Below, piece after piece: positions 31,268 to 33,952 of a stretch of 33,952 bases of DNA. The stretch lies in the NCBI GenBank assembly GCA_016790165.1, contig JAEUPL010000017.1:82983-116934 (forward strand). Reading direction: 5' to 3'. Source of the DNA: Burkholderiales bacterium. Its GTDB lineage: Bacteria > Pseudomonadota > Gammaproteobacteria > Burkholderiales > Casimicrobiaceae. The translations under genes were made by a program, and so were the position numbers. The notes beneath the pieces were generated by a model. It had not been told where the DNA came from. It saw only the letters and a program-made list of their open reading frames with translations, and searched no databases. Position 1 is the stretch's first letter. Each line of letters opens with the position of its first letter.

Positions 31268-32932
31268 ATGCTCAATCGTTCCCTGCTTGCGGTTGCCGCC
31301 GCCCTCGCTTTGTGTACCTGCGCCACCACGGCCCACGCCTGGGTGTGGACGAGCACGGATGGGGTCACCTACGATGCTCCGCTGTCTGCCCGCACGAGCA
31401 AGCACGCGTCGGTCAACTGGATCAACGGTCAGTACGTCGCGGTGGGCATGATGACCATGACCAGTAGCGATGGCATCAATTGGAAGCAGCGGCTTGACCA
31501 GTCGAATTTCGGAACGATCGCGACGCATACGGTGGCCGGTATCGCGGGGCGGTACTCCAGCGGCGTGGCCAACTCCGCGATCTACACCAGTACCGATTCC
31601 ATCCGCTGGGCCTATCAGTCATCGTTGCCGCCAATGGGGGCTGGGCCGGCACGCGTCGCCTCAAATGGCAGCAACTTTCTCGCCGTCGTGCCCAATACCC
31701 TCGCCACCGCGCTTATCTATCGAAGCAGCGACGGCCTGACCTGGAACGCCGCAGACAGCGCCATCCCGCCTGTTTACGCGGCGGCGGGCAATACTTACCG
31801 CGTGCGCTACCTCAACGGGCGCTACATCATCGTCTACCAGGATAACTATCTGCAATGGAGTGCCGACGGCGGCACGTCCTTCAGCGCCATCAACCCCGTG
31901 GGAAGCTACAGCAGCAGCGATCTTCTCACGGACCTTGCCTACGACAACTCCACCGGGCTTTATCTCGCTTCGGTCACCCGCGTCGGCACGCCATCGCAGG
32001 CGCTCCTGTTCAAAAGCACTGATTTGCAGACATGGACGCCGACGACCGTGCCGGCGAGTATCACCGCGATTCAGTCCATGACCGGCAACGGCAACGGATT
32101 CACCATTGCCGTCACGCCAACGGGAAGCACTGGAACCTCGTTCGATGTCTACCGGAGCCCGGACGGAGCCAGTTGGACGAAAGCCGCAACGGTGCCCGCG
32201 ACCTTCGCGCGGGACATGCTGTTCGTGAACGGCACGACGTTCATCGCGACCGACGAACCCGTCGGCAACCCCGCGTACGCCGGCCCCTATCAGTCGGTGA
32301 CGACGACGGTGACCGGCCCATCTGGCGCGGGTAGCGTTTACCCGCCAACGCAAACCATCTACAGTGGCGCGACCGCCTATATCGCGGCAGTTCCCGCCTC
32401 GGGATACGCGCTGACGTCGGTCACAGCGAGCGGGTGCACCGCAACGCGCGTCGGCAATGAGATTCAGCTCTCTGCGTTCACCTCGCCAAGCGGCTCCTGC
32501 TCAGTCACCGTGCGCTTCGGTGTGCCCTGCAATCTCGACGTCGATGGTGACGGTCAAGTGCTGGCTCAGACCGACGGTGTGATGATCCTGCGGCGCATGC
32601 TGGGCTTGACCGACATTGCATTGACCAACGCCGCCTACAACCCGGCGGGCACGCGGACTGGCGACACCCTGACCGGCCGCACCGACATCAGAAATTACAT
32701 CGATACGCTGCTCACGAACAACCTGACCGATATCGACGGCAATAGCGCCAACGCTGCGGCAACCGACGGCGTACTGTTACTTCGCGCGCTCAGCGGCTAT
32801 GGCGGTACGGCTGCGACCACTGCGGCCCTGGGAACGAGCCCCGTTCCGACCCGCAGCGCTTGGTCGGCGATCTACGACTACCTGAGCGGTACTTGCGGAC
32901 TCACCAATCTGGCGCCACGAGCGACGCCCTAG
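31268..32932 (+). CDS. Secreted beta-propeller-like protein with C-terminal dockerin-like repeats
   Basis: This exported protein has 554 residues and a Sec signal ending at TTAHA (about residue 24). Residues 25-335 contain seven BNR/sialidase-like motifs of the form S-x-D-G-x-x-W at roughly 28, 66, 108, 152, 198, 250 and 297 (TSTDGVTYD, SSDGINW, TSTDSIRW, RSSDGLTW, SADGGTSF, KSTDLQTW, RSPDGASW), a spacing that fits a seven-bladed propeller. Residues 346-418 resemble a divergent InlB/Listeria-Bacteroides-type repeat. The C-terminus has two EF-hand-like units, LDVDGDGQVLAQTDGVMILR (423-442) and DIDGNSANAAATDGVLLLR (488-506), like dockerins. Cys421 and Cys543 bracket this domain. The ATG at 31268 begins the signal peptide; an earlier in-frame ATG at 31148 does not. 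No enzymatic residues could be assigned. Confidence 0.8.
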   Translation: MLNRSLLAVAAALALCTCATTAHAWVWTSTDGVTYDAPLSARTSKHASVNWINGQYVAVGMMTMTSSDGINWKQRLDQSNFGTIATHTVAGIAGRYSSGVANSAIYTSTDSIRWAYQSSLPPMGAGPARVASNGSNFLAVVPNTLATALIYRSSDGLTWNAADSAIPPVYAAAGNTYRVRYLNGRYIIVYQDNYLQWSADGGTSFSAINPVGSYSSSDLLTDLAYDNSTGLYLASVTRVGTPSQALLFKSTDLQTWTPTTVPASITAIQSMTGNGNGFTIAVTPTGSTGTSFDVYRSPDGASWTKAATVPATFARDMLFVNGTTFIATDEPVGNPAYAGPYQSVTTTVTGPSGAGSVYPPTQTIYSGATAYIAAVPASGYALTSVTASGCTATRVGNEIQLSAFTSPSGSCSVTVRFGVPCNLDVDGDGQVLAQTDGVMILRRMLGLTDIALTNAAYNPAGTRTGDTLTGRTDIRNYIDTLLTNNLTDIDGNSANAAATDGVLLLRALSGYGGTAATTAALGTSPVPTRSAWSAIYDYLSGTCGLTNLAPRATP

Positions 32933-33005
32933 CAGGCAGCTAGCGTCGAGTGCGATCGCTTGCCCGGAGACGGCTCGCCGGCCAGCGCGGTGGCGACGAG
33001 TGAAC

Positions 33006-33095
33006 TGGCGGAAGCGGTGAGATTCGAACTCACGAACGGGTTGCCCCGTCGCCGGTTTTCAAGACCGGTGCCTTCAACCGCTCGGCCACGCTTCC
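33006..33095 (-). tRNA. tRNA-Ser (anticodon UGA)
   Basis: The minus strand gives a 90-nt class II tRNA. The acceptor stem pairs GGAAGCG with CGCTTCC, followed by discriminator G and an encoded CCA (33008-33006). The anticodon arm is CCGGT-CTTGAAA-ACCGG with anticodon TGA, and the T arm has GTTCGAATC. A long variable arm (between the anticodon and T arms) is as expected for serine. It decodes UCA and, by wobble, UCG. It stands between the propeller-protein gene and apaH. Confidence 0.96.
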
Positions 33096-33200
33096 CGCGC
33101 GGCGATTCTAGGAGCAGTCGGCGCCACCCGAGGCACCCGGCGCCTGCCGCCCCGGGCGCCATGGGGCAGCAGCGCCGGGCACGTGCCCCGTCGCGGTGCG

Positions 33201-33952
33201 TCAGGCCACGCCGCCCGGTGCCTGCGCCTGCAAGCAGGGCACCTGCAGGATCTCGACCGCGCCATCGGCGGCCAGCCGCGCCGCGCTGAGTCGCCCGCCC
33301 CAGACGCAGCCGGTGTCCAGCGCCAGCAGGTCCGGGCGCTGCAGCAGGCCCAGCGTCGACCAGTGGCCGAACGCGACCGATATCCCGGCGGTGCGCCGCC
33401 CCGGGGCGTCGAACCAGGGCACGAGGCCTTCGGGAGCGCCCTGCGCGCCTTCTTTCGTGTTGAGGTCGAGCGCGCCGTCGTTGCGCCCGACGAAGCGCAC
33501 CCGCGTCAGCACGTTGATCACGAAGCGCAGGCGGCGTGCGCCTTCGAGCGACGGGTCCCAGCGCAGCGGCTCGTCCCCGTACATGATCTGCAGGAAACCG
33601 TTCAGCGCTTCGCTGCGCAGCATGTCTTCGACCTCGGCGGCCAGGTCCAGGGTCAAGGCCAGGTCCCATTGCGGCACCACGCCGGCATGCACCAGCAGCC
33701 AACCATGCACCTGGCGCGCCATGCGCTGGTGCCGCAGCCAGTCGAGCAGCGCCTCGCGGTCGGGCGCCGCGAGCACTTCGTCGATCGTGTCCTGGCGGTG
33801 CACGCGTCGCCCGCCGGCGGCGACCGCAAGCAGGTGCAGGTCGTGGTTGCCGAGCACGCAGCGCGCCGCGTCGCCGAGCGCGCGCAGGCGGCGCAGCGTG
33901 CGCAGCGACTGCGGGCCACGGTTGACCAGGTCGCCGAGCAGCCAGATCCGAT
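33201..33952 (-). CDS. apaH: Symmetrical bis(5'-nucleosyl)-tetraphosphatase (partial, N-terminus beyond window)
   Basis: ApaH hydrolyses Ap4A to two ADP, lowering this stress-linked dinucleotide and the RNA caps made from it. The frame is open at the window edge, so the first 15-30 residues with the GDIQGC motif are missing. Visible phosphatase motifs are WLLGDLVNRGPQSLRTLRRL at the edge, VLGNHDLHLLAVAAG, LLVHAGVVPQWD, and FGHWSTLGLLQRPDLLALDT, which together give the metallophosphoesterase metal ligands. The gene ends at TGA 33203-33201. Its GC content is clearly above that of other genes in the window. A start within the window (GTG 33857) falls inside GNHD's leader and is not credible. The tRNA-Ser gene follows after 105 nt on the same strand. 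Confidence 0.94.
   Translation of the reverse strand, partial: RIWLLGDLVNRGPQSLRTLRRLRALGDAARCVLGNHDLHLLAVAAGGRRVHRQDTIDEVLAAPDREALLDWLRHQRMARQVHGWLLVHAGVVPQWDLALTLDLAAEVEDMLRSEALNGFLQIMYGDEPLRWDPSLEGARRLRFVINVLTRVRFVGRNDGALDLNTKEGAQGAPEGLVPWFDAPGRRTAGISVAFGHWSTLGLLQRPDLLALDTGCVWGGRLSAARLAADGAVEILQVPCLQAQAPGGVA

Overview
The window is about 34 kb of GC-rich chromosomal DNA. It most likely comes from a betaproteobacterium of the order Burkholderiales: there is a Bug/TctC periplasmic receptor, an E. coli-length GuaC, a KorABC-type 2-oxoacid oxidoreductase of the kind known from Azoarcus/Thauera, DUF2891, RmuC and MtfA proteins, several stand-alone ABC binding proteins, and a TTCGACAGGCTCA-type dispersed repeat. 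The order-level assignment is inference from gene content; there is no rRNA. I see no prophage, insertion sequence or CRISPR array.

Layout. (1) 1-4441, minus strand: a malonate-use (mat) operon read from one promoter at 4413-4441: matR (GntR/FadR type), matA (malonyl-CoA decarboxylase), a Bug receptor, and matB (malonyl-CoA synthetase, cut by the window edge). An inverted repeat sits on the -10 box. (2) 4702-7434, plus: an alpha/beta hydrolase followed by a FecCD permease and an HmuV-like ATPase, with no binding protein. (3) 7497-9859, minus: a periplasmic binding protein and a beta-lactamase-fold serine hydrolase. (4) 10035-11726, plus: a small MscS channel and an unknown secreted cysteine-rich protein. 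(5) 11865-12914, minus: guaC, preceded by an inverted pair of a 27-nt repeat. (6) 13109-16316, plus: DUF2891, rmuC and mtfA, tightly packed. (7) 16368-22671, minus: a translationally coupled korC-korA-korB operon, then a two-CBS protein and a DsbC-like isomerase. (8) 23080-23566, minus: a decayed Phd-VapC toxin-antitoxin pair. (9) 23634-24973, minus: an SRPBCC protein overlapping a gene for a eukaryotic-type myo-inositol oxygenase. (10) 25153-29908, plus: a LivK-like binding protein and dnaE. (11) 29905-31036, minus: a VOC protein and a YafY/WYL regulator with a perfect operator-like inverted repeat upstream. (12) 31268-32932, plus: a secreted beta-propeller-like protein with dockerin-like calcium-binding repeats. 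(13) tRNA-Ser(UGA) and a partial apaH; from about the tRNA onward GC content rises sharply.

How the parts work together. The mat genes would take up malonate (Bug receptor, with a transporter elsewhere), activate it to malonyl-CoA (MatB) and decarboxylate it to acetyl-CoA (MatA), under MatR control. KorAB with the FAD/Fe-S subunit KorC should couple CoA-dependent oxidation of a 2-oxoacid, probably 2-oxoglutarate, to NADP+ reduction. The rest is mostly housekeeping (dnaE, guaC, rmuC, mtfA, dsbC, apaH, tRNA-Ser) interspersed with accessory genes. The least ordinary items are the myo-inositol oxygenase operon, the propeller/dockerin-like secreted protein, the Q-loop-deficient HmuV-like ATPase without a binding protein, the broken toxin-antitoxin pair, and the composition break at tRNA-Ser.
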